NCBI GenBank assembly: GCA_018725345.1
Contig: QLUI01000073.1
Span: 1 to 7,808, forward strand
DNA length: 7,808 nt
Source of the DNA: Bacillota bacterium
Lineage (GTDB): Bacteria > Bacillota > Dethiobacteria > Dethiobacterales > Dethiobacteraceae
Direction of reading: 5' to 3'
Of this stretch, positions 1-5,044 are shown one piece after another. The position numbers and the translations under genes were made by a program. Each line of letters starts with the position of its first letter. Position 1 is the stretch's first letter. The notes under the pieces are model-generated. The model ran no database searches, was not told the origin of the DNA, and was given only the letters and a program-made list of their open reading frames with translations.

Positions 1-11
1 GGTTTGAAGGA

Positions 12-404
12 ATGGCATCTTTGTTAAACAAGCTTCTGATGCTCGACTGCCCTCAGTCAATGCAGCCCGTCAAAGATACCCTGATCTATATTTACCACTC
101 GGAAATTGGGCAAGCACAACTTCAATCGCAAATACGGGAACTTCAACGGGAACTTCAATCGCAGATACGGGAACTTCACCCGGAAACACTGTGGCGGGGC
201 GGGTCCATCCAGGAGCTGGTCTATCTCGAAGTCACTTGGGACAACCTCGATCATTGGAGGCAAAAGGCGCAGCATGGCCATTTCTTCTACAGCCGCATGG
301 TTAAATCTATTTGGTTCAGCCTCCAGGAGTCTCGACGAGATATTTACGTGCGCTGGGCTGAAATCCTCCAGGAGCATGGTATTGACCCAAGGGATTTTAG
401 GTAA
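12..404 (+). CDS. Hypothetical protein with short coiled-coil-like repeat; may begin upstream of the window
   Basis: I do not recognise this 130-aa protein. Residues 36-58 carry an 11-residue repeat (LQSQIRELQRE then LQSQIRELHPE) rich in Leu, Gln, Arg and Glu, which suggests a short amphipathic coiled coil. The C-terminal half is rich in Trp and charged residues (FYSRMVKSIWF, RRDIYVRWAEIL) and ends cleanly in EHGIDPRDFR, so the stop looks natural. The GAAGGA purine block directly abuts the ATG, which is too close for a normal ribosome site. The frame is open to the left edge, so the true start may lie outside the window or at the ATG at 39. The stop (TAATG, 402-406) overlaps an ATG that leads nowhere, and the next gene overlaps its 3' end. 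Coding status is moderately supported by length and composition only. Confidence 0.5.
   Translation: MASLLNKLLMLDCPQSMQPVKDTLIYIYHSEIGQAQLQSQIRELQRELQSQIRELHPETLWRGGSIQELVYLEVTWDNLDHWRQKAQHGHFFYSRMVKSIWFSLQESRRDIYVRWAEILQEHGIDPRDFR
119..178 (+). repeat. Tandem 33-bp in-frame repeat inside the first gene
   Basis: The 27-base segments at 119-145 and 152-178 match at 26 of 27 positions and are offset by exactly 33 bases. They encode an 11-residue coiled-coil repeat. The ACGGGAACTTCA core also occurs between the copies, which points to duplication by slippage. Confidence 0.85.
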
Positions 405-699
405 TGCAGAGCCCCCCCCGGTGGTGAGGGAGATTAAGGTTAGGAAACCACTCCCACCAACAACGTGGGTACCACGGAAAAGCCTTGCAGAGGAAGACTA
501 TGAACTCAAGCGGAAGCTGGAGGGTTCAGCCCGAAGAGGAGAGAGGACGGATTTAACCTCGGCACAGTGTGCCGAAGTTTGGACACAAGACAAGACCGCT
601 GAAGATTTAGGCATCTCGCGACGGTCGGTAGGAGAAGCCATCCAGGCTGAGACACTCGTCAAAGAATACCCCGAGCTTGCGGATCTCGTTCCTCAATAG
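376..699 (+). CDS. ParB-type HTH DNA-binding protein, probably truncated
   Basis: The C-terminal two-thirds of this frame reads as the HTH part of ParB/RepB-like proteins of plasmids and phages. It has a basic GERTDLTS linker followed by AEVWTQDKTAEDLGISRRSVGEAI, in which AEDLGISRRSVG is the helix-turn-helix. The family normally has an N-terminal ParB nuclease-like domain and a longer C-terminus. Neither is present here: the frame ends at YPELADLVPQ, 7 bp before a convergent gene. The start is uncertain. ATG at 376 or TTG at 382 fits the AGGAG at 370-374 (spacing is good only for TTG 382), and the frame is open further left to 106, where the translation looks like a shadow of the upstream gene. 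A run of eight C (412-419) lies near the start. The likely role is sequence-specific DNA binding (inference). It could be a decaying gene. Confidence 0.5.
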   Translation: MVLTQGILGNAEPPPVVREIKVRKPLPPTTWVPRKSLAEEDYELKRKLEGSARRGERTDLTSAQCAEVWTQDKTAEDLGISRRSVGEAIQAETLVKEYPELADLVPQ

Positions 700-706
700 C
701 CCATGG

Positions 707-973
707 TTATCGATCGCCAGTTTGCTCAAGCGACTCGTAGATTACACGGATTATCAAGGGCTCGCTATCCTCCAAAGCAATGCCCTGCCGCGGCTTCCCG
801 TCGATCTGATAGATGATCTTCCAGGCGGTGTCGACCCTTAGCTCGTCCCTGACCTCGCCTTTGATGGTTTTCTCAATGACATCTTCCGCCAGGGGGCACA
901 GCCCGGCTAGCCTTCTGCGCATATTCTCCCTTGTCAACGTTTTGGGTTTTCGTCCGCTACCTGGTCCGCCCAT
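707..973 (-). CDS. Terminase small-subunit-like phage protein
   Basis: This 88-aa protein opens with MGGPGSGRKP, a start common in small phage proteins of the terminase-small-subunit/DUF5681 kind. Its middle holds a segment of the form AWKIIYQIDGKPRQ, which corresponds to the family's '(A)..ILDR..GKPxQ' signature after an alpha-helical domain. Small terminases recognise packaging sites on phage DNA and work with the large ATPase/nuclease subunit, which is not in this window. The protein is shorter than typical small terminases (about 130-180 aa), so it may be only the helical domain or a related regulator. A good ribosome site (GGAGGAATTAAACA) precedes the ATG. It stands alone, convergent with the ParB-HTH gene, with a TATAAT-like box about 50 bp upstream. 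Confidence 0.65.
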   Translation of the reverse strand: MGGPGSGRKPKTLTRENMRRRLAGLCPLAEDVIEKTIKGEVRDELRVDTAWKIIYQIDGKPRQGIALEDSEPLIIRVIYESLEQTGDR

Positions 974-1020
974 TGTTTAATTCCTCCAGCACTGCCTTGC
1001 GATAATCGTCTCTCTCTTTT

Positions 1021-1026
1021 ATTATA
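1021..1026 (-). promoter_or_regulatory. Possible -10 box for the terminase-like gene
   Basis: The minus strand reads TATAAT about 48 bp upstream of the ATG at 973. The expected -35 position has no good TTGACA match, so only the -10 is supported. Confidence 0.3.
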
Positions 1027-1037
1027 GCTTATAACGG

Positions 1038-1220
1038 TCATTTTACCACACTTTTTATCTCTGAGAAAACATCTCTTTTTTCAGTTCCTTCGCTTTTTAT
1101 AGTCTCGACTTTTGCGAGGGTACGGTCTGAGACATTCGCAAGTTTGGCAAGCTGCTCTCTCACCTTAATACCCTGTGGAAATATTTCCACAGGGTCATCC
1201 TTCCCGAGTTTCGCTCTAAG
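1038..1220 (-). pseudogene. Remnant of a ParB-type HTH protein gene
   Basis: The minus strand is open for 60 codons (stop TGA at 1038-1040). It contains KVREQLAKLANVSDRTLAKVETI, given here as KVREQLAKLA followed by NVSDRTLAKVETI, which closely resembles the HTH of ParB/RepB-like proteins ('REQLAKLAGVSHDTIAKVKxI'). The preceding residues (RAKLGKDDPVEIFPQG) resemble the variable linker before that HTH. There is no ATG or N-terminal domain. The frame closes at a TAG (1221-1223) that lies exactly where the first copy of the intergenic repeat begins, so the gene appears cut off by the repeat unit. GTG codons at 1157-1159 and nearby could in principle start a short peptide. It is a second ParB-HTH fragment near the one at 376-699, on the other strand. 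I infer gene decay or replacement. Confidence 0.55.
1170..1195. repeat. Perfect 26-bp palindrome
   Basis: ACCCTGTGGAAAT is followed immediately by its exact reverse complement, giving 13-bp arms with no spacer. It lies inside the ParB-HTH remnant. The lack of a loop favours a protein-binding dyad or a cruciform over a terminator, and no T-run follows on either strand. Confidence 0.8.
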
Positions 1221-1268
1221 CTATATGGCGTCAACGTGCACTTGTTGTCGGGAACCCGTTGCTCTGCC
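1216..1268 (+). repeat. Intergenic stem-loop repeat, copy 1
   Basis: It shares CTATATGGCGTCAACGTGC and TTGTTGTCGGGAACCCG with copy 2, differing by a 2-base AC insertion and a few substitutions at the ends. It contains a CAAC (1232-1235) / GTTG (1244-1247) stem, a CGGG-AA-CCCG mini-hairpin (1249-1258), and runs into a hairpin with arms TGCTCTGC (1260-1267) and GCAGAGCA (1272-1279). Confidence 0.85.
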
Positions 1269-1312
1269 GTTGCAGAGCAGCATTGGCCGAGGGTGTCTGG
1301 GTGCGCTTCCAC

Positions 1313-1363
1313 CTAAACTATATGGCGTCAACGTGCTTGTTGTCGGGAACCCGCTGCTCCGCC
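1313..1363 (+). repeat. Intergenic stem-loop repeat, copy 2
   Basis: This is the second copy, about 95 bp from the first, with its core at 1318-1353. The CAAC/GTTG stem has a 6-base loop here against 8 in copy 1. The same CGGGAACCCG block leads into a different distal hairpin (1358-1382). The short segment between the copies holds only a weak GGTG/CACC hairpin (1300-1313). Confidence 0.85.
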
Positions 1364-1382
1364 CCTGAGCAGCAGGGGCGGA
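1353..1382. other. Interleaved inverted repeats (pseudoknot-like arrangement)
   Basis: Four adjacent 7-base blocks read GCTGCTC, CGCCCCT, GAGCAGC, AGGGGCG, so block 3 is the reverse complement of block 1 and block 4 of block 2. Two mutually exclusive hairpins are possible. The stronger has 10-bp arms TCCGCCCCTG (1358-1367) and CAGGGGCGGA (1373-1382). No T-run follows, so it is not a classic terminator. Confidence 0.8.
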
Positions 1383-1417
1383 ACTAATAGCACTGGTAGG
1401 TCATAGCTAATTAAAGC

Positions 1418-1463
1418 CAACTCTTGTTGCTGCCACCGAAATGCCAGACTCTGGCATTCGGTG
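1418..1463. other. Third, diverged stem-loop unit
   Basis: CAAC (1418-1421), four bases, then GTTG (1426-1429) repeats the short-stem plan of copies 1 and 2 with a 4-base loop. It is followed by a long hairpin, CACCGAAATGCCAG (1434-1447) pairing with CTGGCATTCGGTG (1451-1463) with one bulged A. The sequence otherwise differs from copies 1 and 2. Confidence 0.6.
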
Positions 1464-1561
1464 CCTCCGTGAAGTCACGCCAAGCTGGGCTTTGGCTCTC
1501 TCTAGTGTCCGTTTAGAAATTCCTGCCCCTTAGCGTTACATTCAGTTAGAGGAATTAACGA

Positions 1562-1585
1562 GTTTCAATCCACGCCCCCGCGTGG
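1562..1585 (-). CRISPR. Solitary type I-C-like CRISPR repeat segment (3' 24 bases)
   Basis: The minus strand reads CCACGCGGGGGC followed by GTGGATTGAAAC. This matches, from memory, the last 24 bases of the 32-base type I-C repeat family ending in GTGGATTGAAAC. The first 8 bases of that repeat are replaced (TGAGCATG instead of GTCGCCCC-like). As it stands it forms a different 6-bp stem, CCACGC-GGGG-GCGTGG, leaving ATTGAAAC as a 3' tail. No second repeat occurs at the 34-36 base spacer distance on either side, and there are no cas genes. It lies about 55 bp past the stop of the last operon gene in the same orientation, so readthrough would transcribe it. It also overlaps a tiny frame MPRGGVD with a GAGGTG ribosome-like site, probably by chance. 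Confidence 0.55.
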
Positions 1586-1640
1586 CATGCTCACCTCTTC
1601 TATATCGTTGTTTCTGAGCGATTTCAAACACCATCTACTT

Positions 1641-2501
1641 TTACTTCACCAGCGCCAGTTGGTTTAGCAATTGCTTACGTTCCGCCGTGTCCTGGTCTTT
1701 AATGGCAAGCCACGCCTTATGATCAGTTATCATATCCTCAACTGCTTTGCTGCATAGCCCCACCAATTCATCGGGCTCTATGGCATCTAACTCCCAACAC
1801 TCGTCGCCATACTGGCTAATATAGGCACTGCTACGGGTATCCGTTAGCTTCGCTGGGTTAGGTATCAGGCTATACCGGCGCACCTGGTCATAATTAAGCG
1901 CAATTCGCTTTACCTCAACGGCACCGCAATATCTATCTAACCTGTCCTGTAAGTCCCGGCTCATGTCAATACCACTAGGGTCATGATCTGCGAAGTGAAG
2001 GATCACAGCAGCCTTGCCAAATACCAGATCGTCATCGCCGTCACAATATCGGCTAATCCTGTCTGCAGCCTCGCGTAAGTAGCTGTATGAGCTGTAGCCG
2101 CGTGAAGGCGCCACTATCGTATTGAACGGGTAAACGGCTTCGGCCATTACCTGGCTCAATGCGTCCTTTTCCACCCACACCTCACAGTAGACCGGTTGAC
2201 TATCCCAAAAGCGCCTTACATATTGCCTCTTTAGTGTGCCCCGACATGCCTCAAGGAAGTCCTCAGGACTATCAAATGACATATCATCTATTCGCCGGCT
2301 GCGGTCAACAATTCGTGTGCCGTCTATATCGCCTTGCTCACGTGCCATCACCAGTTGGCTAGACAATTGGTTGTAATTACTACGTGTGTTCTGTATCAGC
2401 CCTGCAGCTACCAGCCGGTAATAGATTTGACGCAAGGTTAGCGGAACAGTATAGGCGGATATGACCTGATTCACCGCTTCTGTCAATTCTGTATATCTCA
2501 C
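1641..2501 (-). CDS. Spo11/Topo VI-A-like TOPRIM protein (Mini-A type)
   Basis: This 286-aa protein has the layout of a small DNA topoisomerase VI A-subunit/Spo11 relative. Its N-terminal winged-helix segment contains LRQIYYRL (residues 23-30), matching the 'R(D/E)IYY' motif that holds the catalytic tyrosine (Tyr27 or Tyr28). A TOPRIM domain follows, with the glutamate in WVEK (Glu111) and the DxD in FADHDPSG (Asp172, Asp174), then NPAK and the WELDAIEP motif near residue 236. Topo VI-A and Spo11 are usually 350-400 aa, and no B subunit (GHKL ATPase) is present. That matches the stand-alone Mini-A proteins known from mobile elements, whose activity is unsettled. The start is GTG with AAGGAG 8 bases upstream. 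Its GTGA overlaps the previous stop, so it is translationally coupled to the replication operon, of which it is the last gene. A role in element replication or recombination is inferred. Confidence 0.8.
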   Translation of the reverse strand: MRYTELTEAVNQVISAYTVPLTLRQIYYRLVAAGLIQNTRSNYNQLSSQLVMAREQGDIDGTRIVDRSRRIDDMSFDSPEDFLEACRGTLKRQYVRRFWDSQPVYCEVWVEKDALSQVMAEAVYPFNTIVAPSRGYSSYSYLREAADRISRYCDGDDDLVFGKAAVILHFADHDPSGIDMSRDLQDRLDRYCGAVEVKRIALNYDQVRRYSLIPNPAKLTDTRSSAYISQYGDECWELDAIEPDELVGLCSKAVEDMITDHKAWLAIKDQDTAERKQLLNQLALVK

Positions 2502-2866
2502 CTTCTTTTCTCCTTCTTAAATTGACAACTCCGGGGATTCTCATTGCACTGAAATGTTTTACTTGCATCCGTCCTCAAGATGCAATAGCCCGGTCCCCTG
2601 ACGCAGGGGATGCCAGGGGGGGGTGTATTGTCATCGGTATCGAAGAGTTTCTTCATCCCCCCAAAAGAAGCTTCATAAGCTTCACATGCTTCATATTCTA
2701 CCCCTTTCGTATGTGGCGGGGGTGAAGCATGTGAAGCTTGTGGTGTGGAATGTGAAGCTTGTTGGTGAAGTATGTTAGCTACAGATGAAGCATGTGAAGC
2801 ATTGTTTAGGGGGATAGGGAAGTTGTAACGCCTACACAACCTCACCATGCGATTACTGTCTCCCAC
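2498..2866 (-). CDS. Detached C-terminal part of the primase, with Cys-rich tail
   Basis: This frame overlaps the end of the primase gene by 25 bases. It begins at a GTG (2866) with no ribosome site. Its first residues, DSNRMVRLCRRYNFP, look like the natural continuation of the primase's RWE (phage primases often end in RWxxxRLxxRYG-type segments). Adding one base near 2860-2862 would join the two frames as RWEDSNRMVRLCRRY. Next come a low-complexity ASHAS/EACEAYEAS stretch coded by GAAGC-type DNA repeats and a glycine turn FGGMKKLF. The frame ends with a Cys-rich module near residues 87-115 (PC VRGPGYC ... FQCNENPRSC) with four regularly spaced cysteines, possibly zinc-binding. A C8 run lies just before this module and does not break the frame. 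It is either a frameshifted remnant or a coupled small protein. The stop overlaps the Mini-A start. Confidence 0.6.
   Translation of the reverse strand: MGDSNRMVRLCRRYNFPIPLNNASHASSVANILHQQASHSTPQASHASPPPHTKGVEYEACEAYEASFGGMKKLFDTDDNTPPPGIPCVRGPGYCILRTDASKTFQCNENPRSCQFKKEKRR
2677..2802. repeat. GAAGCATGTGAAGC repeats with a 17-bp perfect inverted pair; iteron-like
   Basis: AAGCTTCACATGCTTCA (2677-2693) is the exact inverse of TGAAGCATGTGAAGCTT (2723-2739). A third copy, TGAAGCATGTGAAGC, lies at 2786-2800 and a half copy, TGTGAAGCTT, at 2751-2760. They sit in the low-complexity coding stretch between primase and Mini-A. This is a plausible place for replication-initiator binding sites, but the codon repeats could also explain them. 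Confidence 0.7.
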
Positions 2867-4824
2867 CGGATAACGGCTCGCCTGCTGCCCGTGGCTTTCC
2901 TGGTCTTGAGGCCGAGGTTATTCACTATGGCGCCTACCTGGCGGGAGGTAATACCCTTCTCGGGGCGCTCCAGGTGATCCTGGACAAGACCTTCTCCATT
3001 TAAGCGATCGGCGATGATTTTGGCCGATAGCTCCCCTTCTTCTTCCCGTATAGCTAGAATAGCCCCGAGCACCAGGGCTGGCAACGAGCTGCGCCTTTCT
3101 TCTTCCAGCTCGGCTTGCATATTTCCAACAAATTCGCTTAGCGTCGCTTCTAGTGCTGTATCACCCTCTGCTAACGCCCTAAGCGGCAGCAATATCTCCT
3201 GAAGCCGTGGCTCAAGGCTGCCAACCGGTGTCGCATCTTCCAGGTTAAAGGCCGATACCCTCGGCAGATAATCTAGCCTGAAGCTCAATAGCTTACAGCG
3301 CAAGGCGGCAGCCTCACCATGGAACCGTGGCCCTAGCACCACCGGCACCTCTTCTCTCGTTAGCCCCTCAGATTCCCAGGTTAGACAGCGGGATTCCAGG
3401 GCTTTGTCAGCCCACCGCTTGCGTGTGGCGAGGATCTTGGGCCCGAATACTTTGTAGCTGCATGGGATCCATTTCTTCCCCCCCGTTGGCTCTGCCCGCA
3501 ATACGGGACTGCCCGGTTTATAACCAGAGTTCAGTATTTTAATGATCTCTGCCATCGAATCGCTTTGGCTGAAGTCGGCCTCATCGAGAATCAGCGTCCC
3601 CGCATACAGGTCGAGGATGCGGAAAATGGGGGATGGGGTCGTCGCGCCGGATGCGTTGATCGCCCGGAAAGCAATAGCCCCGATCGCTTCCAGGAAACGT
3701 GTTTTCCCTGTGCCATAATCCCCCAACGCCCGCAGGTAAGGCACCGAGGGGAGGGAATCATACACCCAGCTCAACAAAACGTAAAGCGCCGAAATGGCCT
3801 CGAAATTAGCCGGGAGCTCAACATACCGGCGTATAAAACTCCTCACCTCACCCAACAAGTCGCCGAGGCTGCCATATTCGGCGGCATCGGAGGCAAACGA
3901 AACGGTGCCGCCTGCCAGGTGGTCGGCCATCGGCTTGAACACCCTGCTGCCCGTAGCATATTCTCCCACCCTGCTTATAGTGCCCCCCGGTATTTTTAAG
4001 ATAAAGCAACGTCTACCTTCATCTATCACCATCTCGCCAATAGTGCCATCGGGTAAGATGAAGCCAGGTATGTGCACCTCGCTAACCTTCGTTTCACTGG
4101 TTTGTGAGCTTTGATCCGCCCCCGGCTCATACCGGCCTATACTGGAAGCGATGGTCGAGACCTCGTGCTCAGATAGTGGCGGGCGGCATTGTTGGGTATT
4201 TATCGCTAGTAACGCCGCCTCAATAGCGGCGGGGGCTGCTCCCTGTCGTCGCATGGCGCCAGCGAGGCGGGCGAGGCGGGCGTTGCGTTGTCCTTCGGTT
4301 ATTGGCTTGCCATCTTTTGCTTTTGGTCGAGACTTGCCATCGTTTTTTAGGGCTGCCAATATTTTCTCCGGGAGTTTCTCCCAGGGTATCAGTGTACCGG
4401 GCACCGGCGGCTGCAATATTCGATACTTGGCGCCCACAATATTGACGAATCCACCCACACCCCGGACGTCCACGCCCGGTAATAGGCCGGCCATTGTTTT
4501 CATGGGATGACCTCTGGTATTAATGTACCAGTGCCCCCCGCCTCGTGGTGTTGCCACGTGTGGTTGCCCTAAGTTGGCTTCAAGTTCCGCCCTTATCTCC
4601 GGCGTGTCGCCGTCAATTACGGCTATGCGATCATTGGTGACAATCCCCCACAAAACAGGGTGCAGGGTTGTTTCCCAGTCCTGTAATTGGTTTTCGTCGG
4701 GTATTTTTTCCTGCCATTCCTGCCATGGGACTAGGGGTGACTTACCCTTGTCTCCACCACCAGAGGGGATGACAGAATATCCCAAAGTCATTAACTTGAA
4801 GGCCAGGGTGAATTTATCGTTCAT
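2842..4824 (-). CDS. Primase-polymerase/helicase replication protein
   Basis: This 660-aa multidomain protein starts DNA synthesis for the element. Residues 5-160 form a bifunctional primase-polymerase (archaeo-eukaryotic primase) domain. It has the acidic pair in VIDGD (Asp71, Asp73), the histidine in TPRGGGHWY (His98) and the family signature GVDVRGVGGFVNIVGA (117-132). Residues 175-232 match a PriCT-1 domain. The C-terminal half is a P-loop ATPase with Walker A GDYGTGKT (368-375), Walker B LILDEAD (411-417) and a likely sensor/arginine segment ATRKRWADKALESR (466-479). Residues 590-655 resemble a winged helix (SRQVGAIVNNLGLKT). The ATG overlaps the zinc-ribbon stop (ATGA), with a GGGGGTGAGGG ribosome site. 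The end (RWETVIAW) looks abrupt and the expected continuation lies in another frame (2498-2866), so the gene is probably frameshifted near 2860. Confidence 0.88.
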   Translation of the reverse strand: MNDKFTLAFKLMTLGYSVIPSGGGDKGKSPLVPWQEWQEKIPDENQLQDWETTLHPVLWGIVTNDRIAVIDGDTPEIRAELEANLGQPHVATPRGGGHWYINTRGHPMKTMAGLLPGVDVRGVGGFVNIVGAKYRILQPPVPGTLIPWEKLPEKILAALKNDGKSRPKAKDGKPITEGQRNARLARLAGAMRRQGAAPAAIEAALLAINTQQCRPPLSEHEVSTIASSIGRYEPGADQSSQTSETKVSEVHIPGFILPDGTIGEMVIDEGRRCFILKIPGGTISRVGEYATGSRVFKPMADHLAGGTVSFASDAAEYGSLGDLLGEVRSFIRRYVELPANFEAISALYVLLSWVYDSLPSVPYLRALGDYGTGKTRFLEAIGAIAFRAINASGATTPSPIFRILDLYAGTLILDEADFSQSDSMAEIIKILNSGYKPGSPVLRAEPTGGKKWIPCSYKVFGPKILATRKRWADKALESRCLTWESEGLTREEVPVVLGPRFHGEAAALRCKLLSFRLDYLPRVSAFNLEDATPVGSLEPRLQEILLPLRALAEGDTALEATLSEFVGNMQAELEEERRSSLPALVLGAILAIREEEGELSAKIIADRLNGEGLVQDHLERPEKGITSRQVGAIVNNLGLKTRKATGSRRAVIRWETVIAW

Positions 4825-5009
4825 CCCTCACCCCCGGCCCTGGCCTGCACCAGTGTGAGCCGGCGCCTCTCCCGGCACTCTTTGCACCGCCTGGGTTGGG
4901 TTAGCCCTTTGCTCCAGAAGAACGCCCTCTCTCCTGCTGAGAAGATGAAGGGCTTTCCGCAATCGCAGCAGTCTAGCCGCTGGTCCTCGAACTTCACTCT
5001 TGCTTCCAT
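4821..5009 (-). CDS. Small zinc-ribbon protein
   Basis: This 62-aa protein has paired cysteines in DCCDCGKPFIF and RRCKECRERRR. Between them is the segment GERAFFWSKGL, which is typical of the probable zinc-ribbon family zf-trcl (PF13451) common in phages and bacteria. It likely binds one zinc ion and acts as a small nucleic-acid- or protein-binding accessory factor; its exact role is unknown. An excellent ribosome site (GGAGGAATTC) precedes the ATG. Its stop overlaps the primase start by ATGA, which argues for translational coupling and a job tied to replication (inference). Confidence 0.8.
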   Translation of the reverse strand: MEARVKFEDQRLDCCDCGKPFIFSAGERAFFWSKGLTQPRRCKECRERRRLTLVQARAGGEG

Positions 5010-5044
5010 GAATTCCTCCTGTCCGCTCTTAGTCTTTGGTCAGC

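Larger units (their letters stand above)
1216..1496. ncRNA. Candidate structured noncoding region
   Basis: About 280 bases with no convincing reading frame hold three units of short stem plus strong hairpin. A further hairpin, GCCAAGC/GCTTTGGC, lies at 1479-1496, and a possible closing pair AAAGCC (1413-1418) / GGCTTT (1488-1493) brackets the third unit. The distal hairpins differ in sequence while the layout is kept, which is what conserved structure looks like. Strand and transcription are unknown. It could instead be a set of single-strand DNA recombination or replication signals. I do not match it to a named RNA family. Confidence 0.3.

Noticed and set aside
1144..1368. Plus-strand 74-codon frame containing a repeated YGVNVLVVGNP segment
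   Set aside because: The protein repeat is only the translation of the two DNA repeat copies. The frame crosses hairpins, the palindrome and the ParB remnant, and has no ribosome site.
1216..1463. Integron attC sites or ToxI-type antitoxin RNA repeats
   Set aside because: The ends do not fit RYYYAAC/GTTRRRY, no integron integrase is present, and no ToxN-like toxin gene follows.
1501..1530. Possible insertion-sequence end (AGTGTCCGTTTAGAAATT looked familiar)
   Set aside because: No matching inverted end, target duplication or transposase is visible in the window.
2594..2610. TCCCCTG-ACG-CAGGGGA hairpin as a terminator
   Set aside because: It lies inside the Cys-rich coding frame and has no T-run after it on either strand.
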